From contig OX030956.1 in assembly GCA_943735955.1 (NCBI GenBank), forward strand, positions 6,883,645-6,947,644: 64,000 nucleotides of DNA, read 5' to 3'. The stretch comes from Piscicola geometra (Eukaryota; Annelida; Clitellata; Hirudinida; Piscicolidae). The position numbers and the translations under genes are program-made. Shown piece by piece: positions 1-13,673 of the stretch (position 1 is the first letter of the stretch; each line of letters begins with the position of its first letter). Below the pieces are notes generated by a model. The model had not been told where the DNA came from, searched no databases, and saw nothing but the letters and a program-made list of their open reading frames with translations.

Positions 1-420
1 TAGGCATGAGAGTAATACAGAAGCAGCCGGGATGAGTCAAATGCACCATTGTAAATTCAAGAAGGTTTAAGCGCCATTAACAAAAACACGATAAAAGATG
101 CACACAATATTTAGGTTTGAATAAGGAATACATTATATTGAAACTCTTATGATGGAGGATTGGCAAAATACCCAAAATGCCGAAAAACAAGCAACAACAA
201 ATAAAATAAAATAAAAGAATCTTAGAATAAAACAACAACACAAACATCAAAAAAATTAACTCTAATGGAGAAAAAACCCATTGATTCAAATGCACTTTTG
301 GAAAATATCAGCAATTAATATTTAATCAAGAGAATGACTTATTGAAAGGTAACCGTAGCATAATGAGCATGGGGATAGAAGTTTATAGAAGTTGACGTTT
401 TGGACTAAGTTTGAAAGTTT

Positions 421-540
421 CATAATTTTAAACAATAAACTTTTGAAGTTGTTTTACTTTAAACAATAAACTTTTGAAGTTGTTTTAATTTAAACAATAA
501 ACTTTTGAAGTTTTTATAATTTAAACAATGAACTTGTAAA
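421..540. repeat. 31-bp tandem repeat, about four copies
   Basis: A unit containing TAAACAATAAACTTTTGAAG recurs with a period of 31 bases. The AAAC core falls at 430, 461, 492 and 523. Copies differ by only a few bases, so it is a young minisatellite. No gene is seen around it. Confidence 0.9.
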
Positions 541-2274
541 TAGGGTTATACCTTGAATAATCAAATACTCTAAAGCAAATTATCAATATTAGATTTAGTG
601 GTATTTAGCTTTTTTTTAAATGTTTTATTTCCAAAAAATTTCCATTAACGACCTCTACTGTAATGTAACTTCAGCAACTATAAGAAAACTTCAAATTTAA
701 ATGTTTGCAAAAATGTACATACAACACGAATTTTATCTTGCACAAAGATATTCATTATTCGAAAGAAAATACATTGAATAGTGGCAGATACTCTTGAATA
801 AATGTGTAATGAGTCCCATGGGTATTTCTTATGAGCTAACTTGATTATATATCATAATTTATATTTTATATGATACAAAATATGACATATTCATTGTTTT
901 AAGAGAATTAAGAAAAAGTATTTATAAATGCTTTCTTCGTGGAAAACAATAATCGTTCCAGCCACTTTTATAAAAGATAATAATTAACAAAATAATGTTC
1001 CTAAAGAAAATATAATATAAATAAATTTGTAAATAAATGTATAAAATATTAATTTCGATAAAAATTCAACACTTCAAAATATATTAGCTAAAATATTTAA
1101 TAAAATAAATGTTATATGAAGTGCATGTAAGTAATTGTATCTTATAATATTAAATATGAAAAAAATTATATTTAGCATTTTAACTTGAAAAAAATCTATT
1201 TAACATTTTATTTTTTCAAACATTATATTAAAACAAAAATGAGAGCAAACATTTTCTAGAGGGTAAGAAAACATGGTTTGAACTTATGGAAATGAATTAA
1301 CCGCATTGAAATAGTCAATAACCAATAACCGCTATGATGAGATTTGATCTTAAAAATAATGTAAGAATAAATTAAAACTTTAAAAAAATGAAAATCATAC
1401 AAATTAAATTCGAAAAACTAAAAAAACTAAAAGAATTATTTTATATACATTTATATCCATAAAGCCCTTAGCAACTGCAAAAAAATGTATTTGTTTTGAT
1501 TGATTTCCAGTGTTTTGATTCAGCGTTTATCATCATCTCCATAAATCATATTGATTACGTCACCCTTTGTCCGTTCTACTGCATGAATAAACACGTGGAG
1601 ATTTTCTTTATTGATTATTAGATTCGTTTCTGTTTATAGTTAAATTAATTCCAATACTCGTTTAAAATATTTGGCATATTAATATGATGTTTTTTACAGT
1701 ATACTGCTAACTTATCCGTTTTGAGTATTCTATTTTTCAAGGCCTTTTCAATAAAAACCTATTAAATAAAATTAATGATATAAATTCTTAATTCGCATTA
1801 TTTCATTATACAGTGTATGTCATTATCATTTTGAATGTTAAATAAAAGAATTATAACATGTAAATAAAATTCAAATACTAAATCGATTATCATGAATTGT
1901 ATTCAAATTGCAGATGTGGATTTAAAAAGCAAGCACAACTAACCTACAGTTTTTGGTTTTTTGAGTATTTGGCCTATTAAATATGTTGAAATATGAATAA
2001 TATTCCCTGTAAAAACCTCTATGATATATTTTAAAAAGGGCTTAACTTGAGTTTAAATATTTATATTACAAATGTTAAATTCCACAGATTCATCTTCAAA
2101 TTAAAAGTGTTCCTTACTGTCGAATAAGGTAAAATAATATTTTGGAGAAATAATGCTTCAAAAAATAAAAAAATGTCATAAACGGGAACTTTCTATAAAA
2201 TGTCAGGTAGTAGAATAGAACCATTTTTGGGCAAGTTTGTAGGGGTAAAGTTGAGTTTTGCTACACCCATCTTT

Positions 2275-2380
2275 TCTCAAGATTTTCCCGCTACTAGGAT
2301 GTATGGAATCGAACAAACAACCCATGGGCCATGGCTATTAGTGGTTAGTCGATAAAACCTCAACCACCCGTTCAAAAACA
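2275..2380 (-). mobile_element. tRNA-related SINE-like fragment
   Basis: Read on the minus strand, this C+G-richer patch has an A-box-like TGGTTGAGG segment followed about 45 bases later by GTTCGATTCC, a good RNA polymerase III B-box (plus strand GGAATCGAAC at 2305-2314). No clean cloverleaf with a 7-bp acceptor stem forms, so a decayed tRNA-derived SINE head is likelier than a functional tRNA. A chance match is possible. Confidence 0.35.
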
Positions 2381-3220
2381 AGAAAGAAATAAAAATTGGT
2401 ATACACGATTGGTTATTTCAATAATACTTTAAATTGAATAGTTAGAATGTAAATTAATTACTTTATACATTTTTCAAATCAGGGTTTATGCGATTGTCCT
2501 TGTTTTTTTTATGAAAAATTATTTACGAAATTCCTTTCATTTTAAAGTTAAATTATCAATATGCACAGGGTCAAATGAAAAAGTTATATTTGTTCCCAAT
2601 GAAAGTTCGCTAGAACGAATGCGTTGTAAATGGCATTAAAGGACGCGAGAAGTTGGAAAAACCAAGATTTTAAAGTCGATCAACGTAAGTTGAACCGCGA
2701 TATTACTTATGCGAGTGTGGCTTCAAAATCACTTTGATAGATGCGACTGTGTAACATTTGAATTTCGTATATTTAAGTGTAAATTTTCTAGAAATATGTA
2801 AGTATTTACTGTTTTTGAATATGTTTGAATAACAATTGAAGGAAAGTGAAAAATATTACTTTAAACATCAGTAATGTGGATTGAGTGAGCATTCAATCGA
2901 TGAAGAGAAATAAATTCAAAATAAGTTGGGAAACTGCGATTCGAGAATGTTTCTAAAGAAGATTAACATATGAAGCTGGGAAAGAAAAAAACTAGGTTAG
3001 AAAGTTTTAATGGCCAAAACGAGCATGTTAATTGCATTAGAGTAGAAGCGGAAAAATTATTACATAAATGAGGTCAAAGTAATAGAGAAAAAAGCACCTA
3101 AAAATATAATCTTGTTTCAAACCTGGTGGCAATAAAACTTTTTAAAGTAAATTGAGGTGATAGTAAACTCAAATTAAAAAGTTGGGCAGGTCAAAGCAAA
3201 AGTATTTCGGTAATGTGCAC

Positions 3221-6200
3221 CTAAAGGACTTGTGGTTGGTGCATCTTATAGGGTCTCTTCTTCTTTCTGAATGTCCACATGCGAGACAAAATTGCTCTGA
3301 AACGTCTGCCGAATAGAGCAAAGACGAAAAAGTTGAGCGAAGACTTGAGAACCATGAAGCCTTCACTGATGAGTCCAATCACCATGAAATGCTGCAGCGT
3401 CAAGTAGCCCTTCATCGTTTGTATGTTCCGCTCACACATGCTCAAGATACGGATCACCAGTTCTGGAGTCTCACAAATGAAGAACACTAAAATTACATAG
3501 ACGAGAACTAGTGATGCGTTCAGTTCAGTGCCGCTGAGTCTGACTGGAATGTGGTAAGAAACGACCCTGGGACCGCCTTTGACGGAGATCAACAAGGCAG
3601 CGGTGTTCTGCTTGTGACTGGAGAGACTGGACGATTTGTTGTGGTGGTAGCAGCAGTAGTGGCCAGCGTTGTGAGTGTGGTATTTGTTGTTATTTTGGTT
3701 GTTATTAGAATAGTATTTGTTGGGGTTGTTGTTATTGTTGGTGGTGCTGGAGTGGTTGTGTTTGTTGGAGAACACCATTTTGTACTGTTTGTGCTTTCCA
3801 GAAGACGACTCACTTGAAGAGCTTTTGTGGTTGTTAGACGAACCTTTGGCATCGTGAGATGAGTTAGCCGATTGTAGTTGCAGCTGCTTGATGTAGTTGT
3901 GATTGAGACAGACTGGACTTGTCTGAACTTCCCAAACTTTATGGCCATTCAAACTACTGCTGGAACTACTGCGGTGGTCTCCGCTGAGTGGTTGGTGGTT
4001 GAGGTTGGGAACACTCAGATGACCCACTTCGCTGCAGACAGCGCACACCTCATCGTTGTTATTCTCACTGTTGTATCTCTTACTGCGCCACACAAACTTC
4101 ATTTGTTTGCTTTTCTTGCGTTGTTTAATGTTGCTTGTGTTATTGCTTCCACGCATGTCTTGCCAAATTTTGTAGTTTTCACTTCTTTTTTCTTCTTCTT
4201 GCTTCAAGACAATAGCATCCTTCTTAACAAACCTCTTGCAGCATATATGGTGAGTCAATGCATGAGGTTCTAACTTGTACATTGAGCAGTTTGTCTCCGT
4301 GCAACGGTACTTCTTGGCGTGAGAAATCTTGATTGCTCGGATCAAGTGAATGTTGATACAGCTGATAGTGATGAAAGGTATCAAGTACAGAAAGACCAGA
4401 TACACTCCGTCTAGGTAGAAATTCACGTAAATATCGTTGAAGAAATAGGGTTTCAAGATTATAACATATTTGCTGAGTTTTATTGTTGTCGTTGTTTCAT
4501 TCATGATATCGTTTGCTGTGTCATTTGGCAGTTCTATCGTGTCCGTTGCTAATACTGTTGTTGATAAAACCTTGGTTTCAAGTGTTGTTGCTGTGGTTGC
4601 TGTTTTCAAGAATTGTCTTGTAGTCCCGTTTGTTTCCGAAAATAAAGTTTTGTTCATAAGGAGATCATGACTGCCTTTAAGAGTTTGCATAGTTGAACCG
4701 GTTTGAATTGAAAAGGATGTATCCAAAATAGGCCAAGACGGAGTTGAAGGAAAAGAAAAAGATGAGGATGGTTGTGGTGATAATGACGAAGAACGTAAAA
4801 TCTTTGGTTCTGGAAGGGACGAGTTAGATTCGAGCTCAACCAAAGCGGAATATGATGATGAGATCTTTGATTCGGTGGGTGATTGGGAAGAGACGCACGA
4901 TTCTGGATCGTATAGATCACAAACTTCTTTGTCAAAAAACCTCGGAAGATTAATCAAAATGGCAGTGAGAAGCAACACTACGACATATTTCTTTCGTGTC
5001 TTGGGACTGAATTTATTGATGGCGAGGTGTGGGTATCGAACCCATGTGATTCGGTCAACTGCCATTAAGCCCGTTAGCCATATACCCATTGTTTGAGTCA
5101 CCTTTGAACACGGGCGTGCCACCAACTGTGGAATCGATTAGGAAATTATAAAGGATTAGAAATATTAAATAAAATAATAATGTCATTATAAAACAATTTT
5201 GAAGCATACCATTTTCCAAAATAAAAAAAAGTAAAATTATAATTTATTGTTAATGACTTTAAAATAAAAAATCTGAAAATATTAATTTAAACCACTACAC
5301 TAGCTGCAGTTAAAACATTCACCCTCAATTGTCACACGAATGACTGGATTATTCAAAGTGCCATTTAAAATGTATTCGCGTGATTTAAAAAATATTTTTT
5401 TATATTATCAAATTATAAAAAATATAGTGTTTAAAAAAATAAACATACTTATACTTTAATTATAATTATAATATATACAATTAGAAATACTTCTGTTAAC
5501 CTCTAAGCAATATTAAATATTTTAATTATTGAAAAAAATTCTCTATAGCTTGTAAAAATAATGTATTTCGCGGTTACTGTTTCTTTGTTCTAAGAATAAT
5601 TGCTAATTTTTTTTATGAGTTTTTTGAAAAATATACATTTGAAAATACGTGAATCATTTGAAAATATTTGAATATTCTTCATTATATTAAATAAATTTAT
5701 ATATGTTTAAAGATTTGCATAGAAAAATTAGTGAATACTGTGAAATAGTGATTTTCGAAACACTAAAAATTAGACCAAAAAGTTCACATTTTTTCACCAT
5801 GATTGGCACTGAGCCTCAGAATCCATGGCTTCCCCCGAAAGAGTTCTTCTTGTTCAAATCGAGATAAAAATGCAAACCGTGTTGTGACTGCGAGCTATGC
5901 TGGCTCAAGTAATAAAATCAATGCGTACAAGTCTCCACACCCATAAAGAAAACTCCCCAAACCAAGTTCACGCAGTTTGAAAAAAAGATCAATGAAAGTT
6001 CATCTAGTGAAAAACACATGTAGTGTTATCCTTTTGTATCTGACAGCGACAGTATCATAAGCACTGTGGACATTTAACTTCGTTTTGTCAAAAAAGTATT
6101 CCAGCAAAAATTCAGAATTTGTTCGATATTGTCTATTTTCAATGAGCAAAACATCTTACATGAAAAGAAATCATCTCTGTTAAATAAAAACCTCAAGATG

Positions 6201-7335
6201 TCACAAAAAGGAACATGTTTAAAAATAAAGAAAAAATATATATTTTAATTGTTTTTATATATAGTGCGTTTTAAATTAGTTTCAATTGAATTTTTCTCTT
6301 TGTGATTAAACATTTTAATTAAGATTTTTAAACTGTAATAATACTGAACATTTTAAATTGTGTTTGATTCAAGTCTTTTTAAATTAAAGTTTTGTCTCCT
6401 TTCTTTAAAAATATTTGCATAAAAAAGAAATGAACGTTTAAACTTTTAACAGTAATTTCGTTTAATAAAAAAACGGTTTAAATAACGAAAAAAAGATTAA
6501 TTAAGTTACTTTTTTCAATAACTATGGCCACCTGTGATAAAAATGTATAGTTTGTTTAAAACCCTTAATTTTATTGAAGGCTCAAACATAAAGATTAAAT
6601 TGAAAAAATAAATATAATATAATATTTATTAAAATATTTCAAAATTACTGTATAAAAGACCGATCATTGAAACCATAAATAGTTTTAATTAAAACGCGTT
6701 AAGCCATAGACTTTGAAGCCATTTCGTAATTCATTTATTAAAACATGAAATTTTTATGAACTAACAAACCAACCAAAACTTTAAAACGTCTGCCTACCCA
6801 TAATGACCTGCATGTGGTTGAAGGTGAGTGGAGTGAGAATGTACTGAGCAGGGTGTCGGAAGAGAGCTAAGATCAAGTAACACAGATCAAAAAACGATAA
6901 AACCTGGAAATGTTTAAAAAAGTTGTATTATATATTTATAAGTTCGTCAAAAATACAAAAATACATGAAGTTTTATAGTATTTATAACGAATACAATTTC
7001 AAAGCTACAATTTAGAAAAAAAACTAATTCTTCCTGATAACTATCACATCATCAATCATTTGAAGCAAATATAGCTTGAAATTTACGTTAACATTTCTAT
7101 GCAAATGAACCCCCAACTTTTGGTCTACATTAAAACCCTCTCTAAACCATTAAACTCTTTTTTTAAATACTAAAATCCTAACAAATCTCAAGCCACACCC
7201 GCCCAAAACCTGTAGCAGAAACAAAGATTTACTGCTTCGTTTTTCCATCCTCAACACTAAAATGCTGGCGATGTTTCCAGTGATGCCCAAGAGAATCAAT
7301 ACTGCCAGAGTGAAGCGTAGCACCATTGCAATTTT
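3221..7335 (-). CDS. FMRFamide-receptor-like neuropeptide GPCR, seven-TM exons
   Basis: Three phase-0 exons encode the transmembrane core of a class A GPCR: 7335-7210 (TM1), 6903-6808 (TM2) and 5125-3221 (TM3 to the stop). All junctions are AG/GT. With the candidate N-terminal exon at 13673-13206 the protein is 864 aa. Seen directly: TM1 with GITGN (N177), TM2 with D204, the DRY equivalent DRI at 254-256, TM4 ending INLPRFF, TM6 with CETPE, and TM7 with SLNFFVFALFGRRFR in place of NPxxY. LPRFF and the TM7 pattern are typical of invertebrate FMRFamide-type receptors. Extracellular loop 2 is about 170 aa and Ser/Thr-rich with N-glycosylation sites. Intracellular loop 3 is about 270 aa with Cys/His clusters and Ser, Asn and His runs. 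The usual Cys3.25 is absent. It should couple an extracellular peptide to G proteins at the plasma membrane; the ligand is unknown. Confidence 0.88.
5126..6807 (-). other. GPCR 1 intron between TM2 and TM3 exons
   Basis: The intron begins GTCATTATGG and ends CCACAG. A mildly C+G-richer patch at about 5795-5960 shows no open frame, conserved motif or splice pair that I can support. The rest is A/T-rich. Confidence 0.7.
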
Positions 7336-10300
7336 CTGCAGAATGGATAATTGCGAAAATTATTACTCTGATCTATTTTGAAATGTTAGAAGATGTTATT
7401 TAAAATAAATGTGGAAAATAATTTTCTATGAGAAAAAAATATTAGTTTCTCGTTTGTTGTGATTGCGGACAGAGATGCTATGACTTCAAGCGTCACTTAG
7501 AAATACTTTTTAGCAATATGGAATGTTCTGTAAGGGTGGGCTTTGAAATTGTTTAAAGCATTTCGAAAGTAAATGTATTGAAAGATCTATCAAACTTCAA
7601 TATACAACTTTTCATAAATCAGTAGAAGTTGTATGTGCTGATTTTTCCACTCAACAAACTAAATTACCCAATGAATCTGCATTTATCGACACACCTCGTA
7701 GTCTAGAAGTTGTTTTATAACATTTATGCTGGAAATTGTCTAGAATTGTTACCTTATCCAATATAATGAAAAAGCCTTTTTCAATGAGATTTTTATTGAT
7801 TAAAGTATAAAAAATGTAGAAAAAATTGAAGAATTTTTATTTTTTTTTCAACATTTGGCCATGAAGAACTTGTCATTTCTTTGAATCATCACGCCAGGCA
7901 CTTTAAATCTTCCACCTTGCTCAACACTTCTTCTGGTAAATATCCACTATCCGCTCTTTTATTCATGCAGATGAAAGTGTTAATGAACTTAGTTAAATGC
8001 CTAATTAAATTGTTAAAAATAAATATGCATTTTTTTGCAATATTTATTTATTGCTTTTATCTAGTGCTAATTGCTTTCATTGCATTTCCCGGAGAGGCAA
8101 TTCGTAAGTCAAACAATTAGTCAAAAAAAACTAATGAATTTTCGTCTTTTTCCTAGGAAAAAGACAAATTAATTTGGCCTGATGGCAATAAATGAAGCGA
8201 ATAGATATATGTGTTCTTTGAAACGTTTTTATTTTATTTTTAAAATCCAAGTATCCAATAAAGATAAATCAAGGTATAAAGGTAATATCTAATGGGAATT
8301 GACATTTAATTAATGAAGAGTGTTAGTTGTGAAAAACAAATCTTTTTTAGAAAAAAAATTTGATAATACAGTTTAATAAAAATTCAAAATGAATTAGTAA
8401 TTAGTGAAAATTTAATAAAGTATAACTTTAAAAAAGGCAAACGAAAATTTATTAAAAAAAGAGTTGGAATGAGAAATTTTCAAATTATTAAAGTTACATA
8501 CTGGTATTTTTAATCAGTACAATTTGGTTATTTCTCATCTCCACATTGTATTGTGTTTTCATAAATATTTTCACATTAAAAAAAATATTTTTTTAAATAA
8601 ATAATTTGTGGTCAATTTCTCATCGTCGATCTCCAGGTGGTAGCGTTTTAGCATATAGAACTGCAGTTTTGGGGAGAAGGTTGAAATTCTTGTAAGAAGA
8701 AAAATTGTCTTTATAGATGTTATCATTAAATCTAGTCATTGATTTTTGTACTGATGTTGCCACGCTTGCTCAATACGTTTTAAAATAGTTTAAAAAAATA
8801 ATTCTGTAAAATAATTGAAATTGAAATGGTAACATTTAACTATCGTGAAATTAGAGTAAACTATAGTTTCAATAACTAAAAGCTTATAAAAAGCTTATAC
8901 ACTGACGCTTAAACTTTGAGTTAGTTTTTTGGCATAGACCAACTTCCGTATTAAATATTCTTAAAATAACACGAGTCCTCTCCCAAGTGAACTTAATAAT
9001 TTTCAACTTTTTTTACCATGTTTATTTATGTCTTTTTCTTCTATTTAAGAATTTTAAAAGATAGTTCTAAATTCAAGCTCATAAATTCAGGAAAAAAGCG
9101 GAGAAGCTATTTCCTAGGTATAAACTAAAAGTTTTCATTGACGATAAGAATGAATCATTAAAGTTATTTCATTAGGTGTTTAGGTTAATAAACTAATAAT
9201 TTATGTAAATATTATTCTTACACTAATTGGAGAGAAAAAGCCGTGAATCGAAGTCTGAAACAACAGAGTAGGCTTCCAGAAACTAGGTCGTCCACAACAT
9301 GCAGACCTCCAAGCCTAATCAATACCACTAGCTTGTATTTTTATGTTTTAATATCTTATTCGCAAATATTTTATATTATATACCCAGTGTGTTTTGTTTC
9401 TTCACTGAGTTATGGTTATTCAATAGTTGTAATATTGTTTTTATTGTTTTAAACAGAAAAACCTTCGAGAAAAAACCCTATACGATACAATTTCGGTATA
9501 GGCGTCAAAATTATAGCGAAATGCCTAACGAAATACAGCTGTAGAGAATATACTGAACTCAGTATTGAAGTTCTTTTTTTATATATAAATGTAAAGATAC
9601 ATATTTTTTGTTAATATTAAACTTCACATACCTATTAATTTGATTATTCATTTTGTTATCCCTTCAAATAAAAAAGTAATATTTCAAAAACAATTTTACA
9701 AAAAATTTGACTGATTAGAAGTTTGAACGATTATTACTTTTATTGTTAGTTTAGAGATAAAAACTCATTCGGAGAAATACCTAGGTAGATAAAATCTGAA
9801 AGGTAGATAAGGAGCGTTGTAAACAAACATGAGAAATTGCTTTCTCATATGCTTTGTTTTGTGGCTTCCCTCTTTAAATATTCTTTCTTACTTTTATAAA
9901 TTTTGGTAATTTTTAAAACATTAATAAATTTATCGTCTGCTTAGTGATGCATAATACAGTGTCGAAAATACCGTAGAGAAGACTTAAGAAAGATCGAATT
10001 GGGTGCACATTGGATGTTTGAAGGGCCCTTGATTCCAATCAGTTGGGTCTGTCATAAACAAAAAGAATCGTTTGAGAAAAGAAAGGTGCTAGGTAGATTT
10101 TGTGAGTTGTGTTCATGAGCTTTAAAGTGGGTTTTGTAGCTATTTAATTAGTTTTTCTAGTTATTAGTTTTGGCTGATTGTGCCGTATCAAATTAGAGTG
10201 AATTATATTTTTGTATATATATAGTAAATGTCAGATAAATATATAGATATATAATATTAAATTCAAACTCTCTAGGAGTGTTGTTTTATTTTTGTCATCT

Positions 10301-13205
10301 GTATAATCTTCAAAAACCATTTTTAGACGACGTTTTTGTAATAAAAATACTATAAAAAGCAAAAATGTTGTTCATAACATTTCTATTTTTTATATTTTTG
10401 TGTAGCAATATTGCACATTTCTTAAAGGGAAAAACGGTAGACGTCCTGTAGGTGTACGAGAAAGTGTATGCCTGAAGAGTTACGTTGGTGTACAACTATT
10501 CTTTCCATAGGTGTTCGTAAAATAGAAAAACGAAGAAATGAAAATTATTTAAAATTTATTCTTTTTTGAATCAAAAGGTTGTATAGTTGAAAAGAAAATG
10601 TTGGTTTATAAGATGAAAGCTTAAATTTGTGAAAGAAAGACATTTTAAAAAATAGAAGTATGAAACAAACACAAATATGAAGCTTATTCAAGTAAGAAAA
10701 TAAAAGTTTGAAAAGAAACTTCGAATAAAATTTTCACGAAAAAAGGTAGTAAGAAAAAAATATGAATGAAAGGTGAAGTAAGCAATAGATAGGAGAAAAA
10801 GTATGCAGAAAAACAATAATAAATCATTGGGAAAAATAAAACCAGTAAGCACGTTTAGTTTGTATTTTAAAACAAATATATAAAAATAAAAATGATTAAG
10901 CTTCGTTTAGAGATTTCCTGATGAACATTTACTTTGAAAGTAGGCTAAATATCGATCCATAGTGCTCAGAAGGTACCAAAGGTAAGCATGGAAATTATAA
11001 ATAGGCAGTCGTTTAGAAAATCATTATTTTTTATGTTTAAGTATTTAAAACTTTTTTTCACATCTTGAATAATGTATTCTAATAATTTGCTTTTTTATTA
11101 ATTACTTTTTGTAGATTTGTTAATTTATTTTTTACACTTTAATACTTTCATAAAACATAATTTATAGTCTATGGTTACTATGACCGGACTTTTTTTGACA
11201 CACGAGTAGTGAATAAACTTGCGAAGTGTTTCAGAAAAAGTCGTGGTCCACGAAACTCTGGGCAGTAGGCCGCAATATTTTTTAACAAACTATTTGTATA
11301 CTAATTAAATTTTTTATCACTCTATCTTTTAACTAAATCAAAATTTTTGGAAGAAATAAATTTATTATATTTTTAGGTTTAAAAAATTTAATCACAATAA
11401 TTTTGGTTAGTTGACGGAAAAAAAATATAAATGCTCACTTGAAGAAGAAACTTCAATAATTGTAATTATTAATGAAACTTTTGTTGTACTAAATGATTAT
11501 TAAATATTAACTTCAAAAATTTTAATAATAACAAACAAATAACAATGAGTAAAAAAAACAATCCTTGATGCAGATTAGAAAAACCTCTAAGGTTAACTAT
11601 GCGGCATGAAGATCTATATTGGTTTTCTATTACATTGCAAAATGCTAAGAAACCTTTTACGATTGGTGAATGATACTAAATTCCCTGGAGACTCACCTAT
11701 CGTTTCCTGGCACACATGGAAGAAATACAAAGTTGCAAAAGAATACACTTAAAAGAAGCTTATTGAAATATACATAAGTCATCGTCTTTCATCCATCAGT
11801 TTGCCAGATCCAATCCTGTTATTCTTCTTGGTTACAATTGGTTTAAAAACATGAATTGATTACACGTTTATTTTCTGCTCTTTTAGGAGATATCTTAGAT
11901 ATCTTGCTAAACACCATACTTTGCTTTTGCGTTACGAAAATCAGATGGCTTTCTCGTGAAAAGGTATTCACTCGTATATTTGAGCTTCGAAAAGATAAAT
12001 TTGTGCATTTCAGCGGGAAAATTGATTACCAACAGTGAGAAAAAGATACGATGTTATATGCTCCATCATTTCCTGAAACAATCGACCATGAAAACATTTA
12101 TGAGAATAGGGTTAACCGTTTCAGTAAAGAATCCTTTAACACTTCTCTCAACTAAAAGAATTATTTTCTGATGAAGAACATATGCTTTAAAAGAGTGACT
12201 GAGAAATCCATTATCGTTCATGAAAAAAATCAACTTAACACAAAGCTTGATGATAAACTAATTGAATTAAAAATAATAGTTTGAAACAAGTATTTGAAAC
12301 AAGTTAATTATTGTGTACATTTTGGATCAGTGTCAGTTCTGAAAATCATGAACTAGCTGAGTTAGCACCACGTCTTTGACTCTTTCGCTTCGACCTTCAG
12401 ACTAACGAAATCCAAAAAAGGATTTAAATAAAATAATTCAAATTTTTTTATTGCTTTGACTGCTTTGATTGATTTTCTTGTTAGCTATTACAAACAAACG
12501 TCTCATTAACTATGACTATTGATACATTACTTTTGAATTCTATAATAAACTTAATAGTTTTCCGTTTTCGTGTTGGCTTCAAAATGTTTTAGAACTACTG
12601 TTTTAGAAAAAATGCAAAAATAAATAAAAAAATTGAAACGAAAGAAAGATCCGACTTTTTTTGACGTTTGAGAAACAAATTCTCCATGTTTTGATAGATG
12701 CTACTTCAAAGTCAAAAAATCTCCTTCGAGTTTTAAACTTGAAATCCTATTTATTTAGTATTTTTGAAAAACTGTAATTAGAATCAACTTAATACGTCAA
12801 ATATTTAACATCAGGTTGAAAATAAAGTATGCTCTGAAATTAACATAAAACTCTATCTCAATATTTTAAAAATTGTTTTTATTAGATTAAAAGACGTTTG
12901 AAAAACAACTTAATTCAATTTAAATATAGATTGAGTATCTTTTGATAAATTTAATAAAATAAAACTATTTAAATATTTTATTCGACTGTTTAAGTTTTTA
13001 AATTTATTTTTTGAAGATAAAGAAATACTTCTTTATTCAAAGCATAGCTTTCATACACCATTTAAAAAGTAATTTTTCAGAAGAATTTTTTATATAAATA
13101 TTTTAAAACTTAGAAGAATTTTTTTAAAACCTACATGTTTTATTACGTTAAAGCCATCCCTATTTTTACACACAATAAGTTTTGAAAAAGTAAAAAAAAA
13201 CTCAC
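7336..13205 (-). other. Proposed large GPCR 1 intron
   Basis: If the N-terminal exon is joined to the TM1 exon, this 5.9-kb interval is one intron (GTGAGT to TCTGCAG). Apart from the hAT relic around 11.6-12.25 kb it holds only A/T-rich DNA and short frames with no family resemblance. Small C+G-richer patches at 9240-9330 and 9980-10060 have no recognisable content. Confidence 0.5.
11590..12260 (+). pseudogene. Decayed hAT (SCAND3/ZBED5-like) transposase fragment
   Basis: The frame around 11925-12010 reads KIRWLSREKVFTRIFELR, close to the domesticated-type hAT signature usually written as EVRWLSRGKVLxRVFELR. About 280 bases upstream, near 11640, another frame reads NAKKPFTIGE, matching the KKPHTIxE block that precedes it in the same proteins. 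The two blocks are separated by stops and frameshifts, so this is a dead copy. No terminal repeats or 8-bp target duplication were found. It lies antisense within the proposed GPCR 1 intron. Confidence 0.6.
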
Positions 13206-13673
13206 GAATCTATTCGCGACAATTCTTTTATCGGCACTTGTTTTCTCGCTATCATATTTATTTTCATTCAAGCTTTTGTTTGTATCGACAATGAATGAAT
13301 TTTCATTTTCACCTTTAAAATTGATACTTTCTTTGAACTTAGAATAATTAAATGACGTTTTTAAGACGGGTATTTCCGTTTGCAATGTTATAAGCTTCAA
13401 TACGTTCAGATTGTCATCGTTTACAATTGTTGTGGTTTCATTTTCTTTTAATTGAGTTCTTTGTAAATTTACTGTTGTTGGTCGAATTGTTGTTAAAGCA
13501 GTTGTTTCTTTTGTTTGATTATATTTCTCGTGTAATACTGGCGTTGTGGAGGTGGCTTCAGATCTTTCAGCTTGAATCAGCATCAGAAGAATAACCAGGA
13601 CGCACCTTGCTGACATTGTTGTGGAGTTCAATGCAAGCATCGTTGTTCTCGTTTTTGAGCTGTCTTTGGTCAT
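13206..13673 (-). CDS. Probable first coding exon (signal peptide, ectodomain) of GPCR 1
   Basis: This 156-codon open frame begins with ATG at 13673 and ends at a strong donor (GTGAGT from 13205) in phase 0. That is the phase needed by the TM1 exon 5.9 kb downstream. The protein has a hydrophobic core, VLVILLMLIQA, after a basic Arg: a signal peptide of which the third ATG (residue 20) could be the true start. A Thr-rich segment with N-glycosylation sequons (NQT, NET, NYS, NKS) follows. A glycosylated ectodomain ending seven residues before a TM1 exon is what a peptide GPCR needs. An acceptor (TTACTTAG, AG at 13688-13687) lies 13 bases before the ATG, so a 5' UTR intron is likely. Linkage to the TM exons is inferred. 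A second frame in the first 120 bases is also open and is discussed as a finding. Confidence 0.6.

Larger units (their letters stand above)
1..3220. other. Gene-free A+T-rich DNA downstream of GPCR 1
   Basis: No reading frame here looks like a gene: the open frames are short, lysine/phenylalanine-rich products of A/T runs. The only structure I can support is the 31-bp tandem repeat near the left edge and a tRNA-like SINE fragment near 2.3 kb. The 3' UTR of the receptor gene ending at 3221 must lie in the right-hand part, but I see no unambiguous AATAAA on the minus strand close to the stop. Confidence 0.6.

Noticed and set aside
3551..4670. Plus-strand and alternate minus frames of 66-131 aa over GPCR 1
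   Set aside because: They are shadows of the 634-codon receptor exon, with no family resemblance.
5457..5480. Short TATAATTATA palindromic tracts as possible regulatory sites
   Set aside because: Such A/T palindromes occur by chance throughout this composition.
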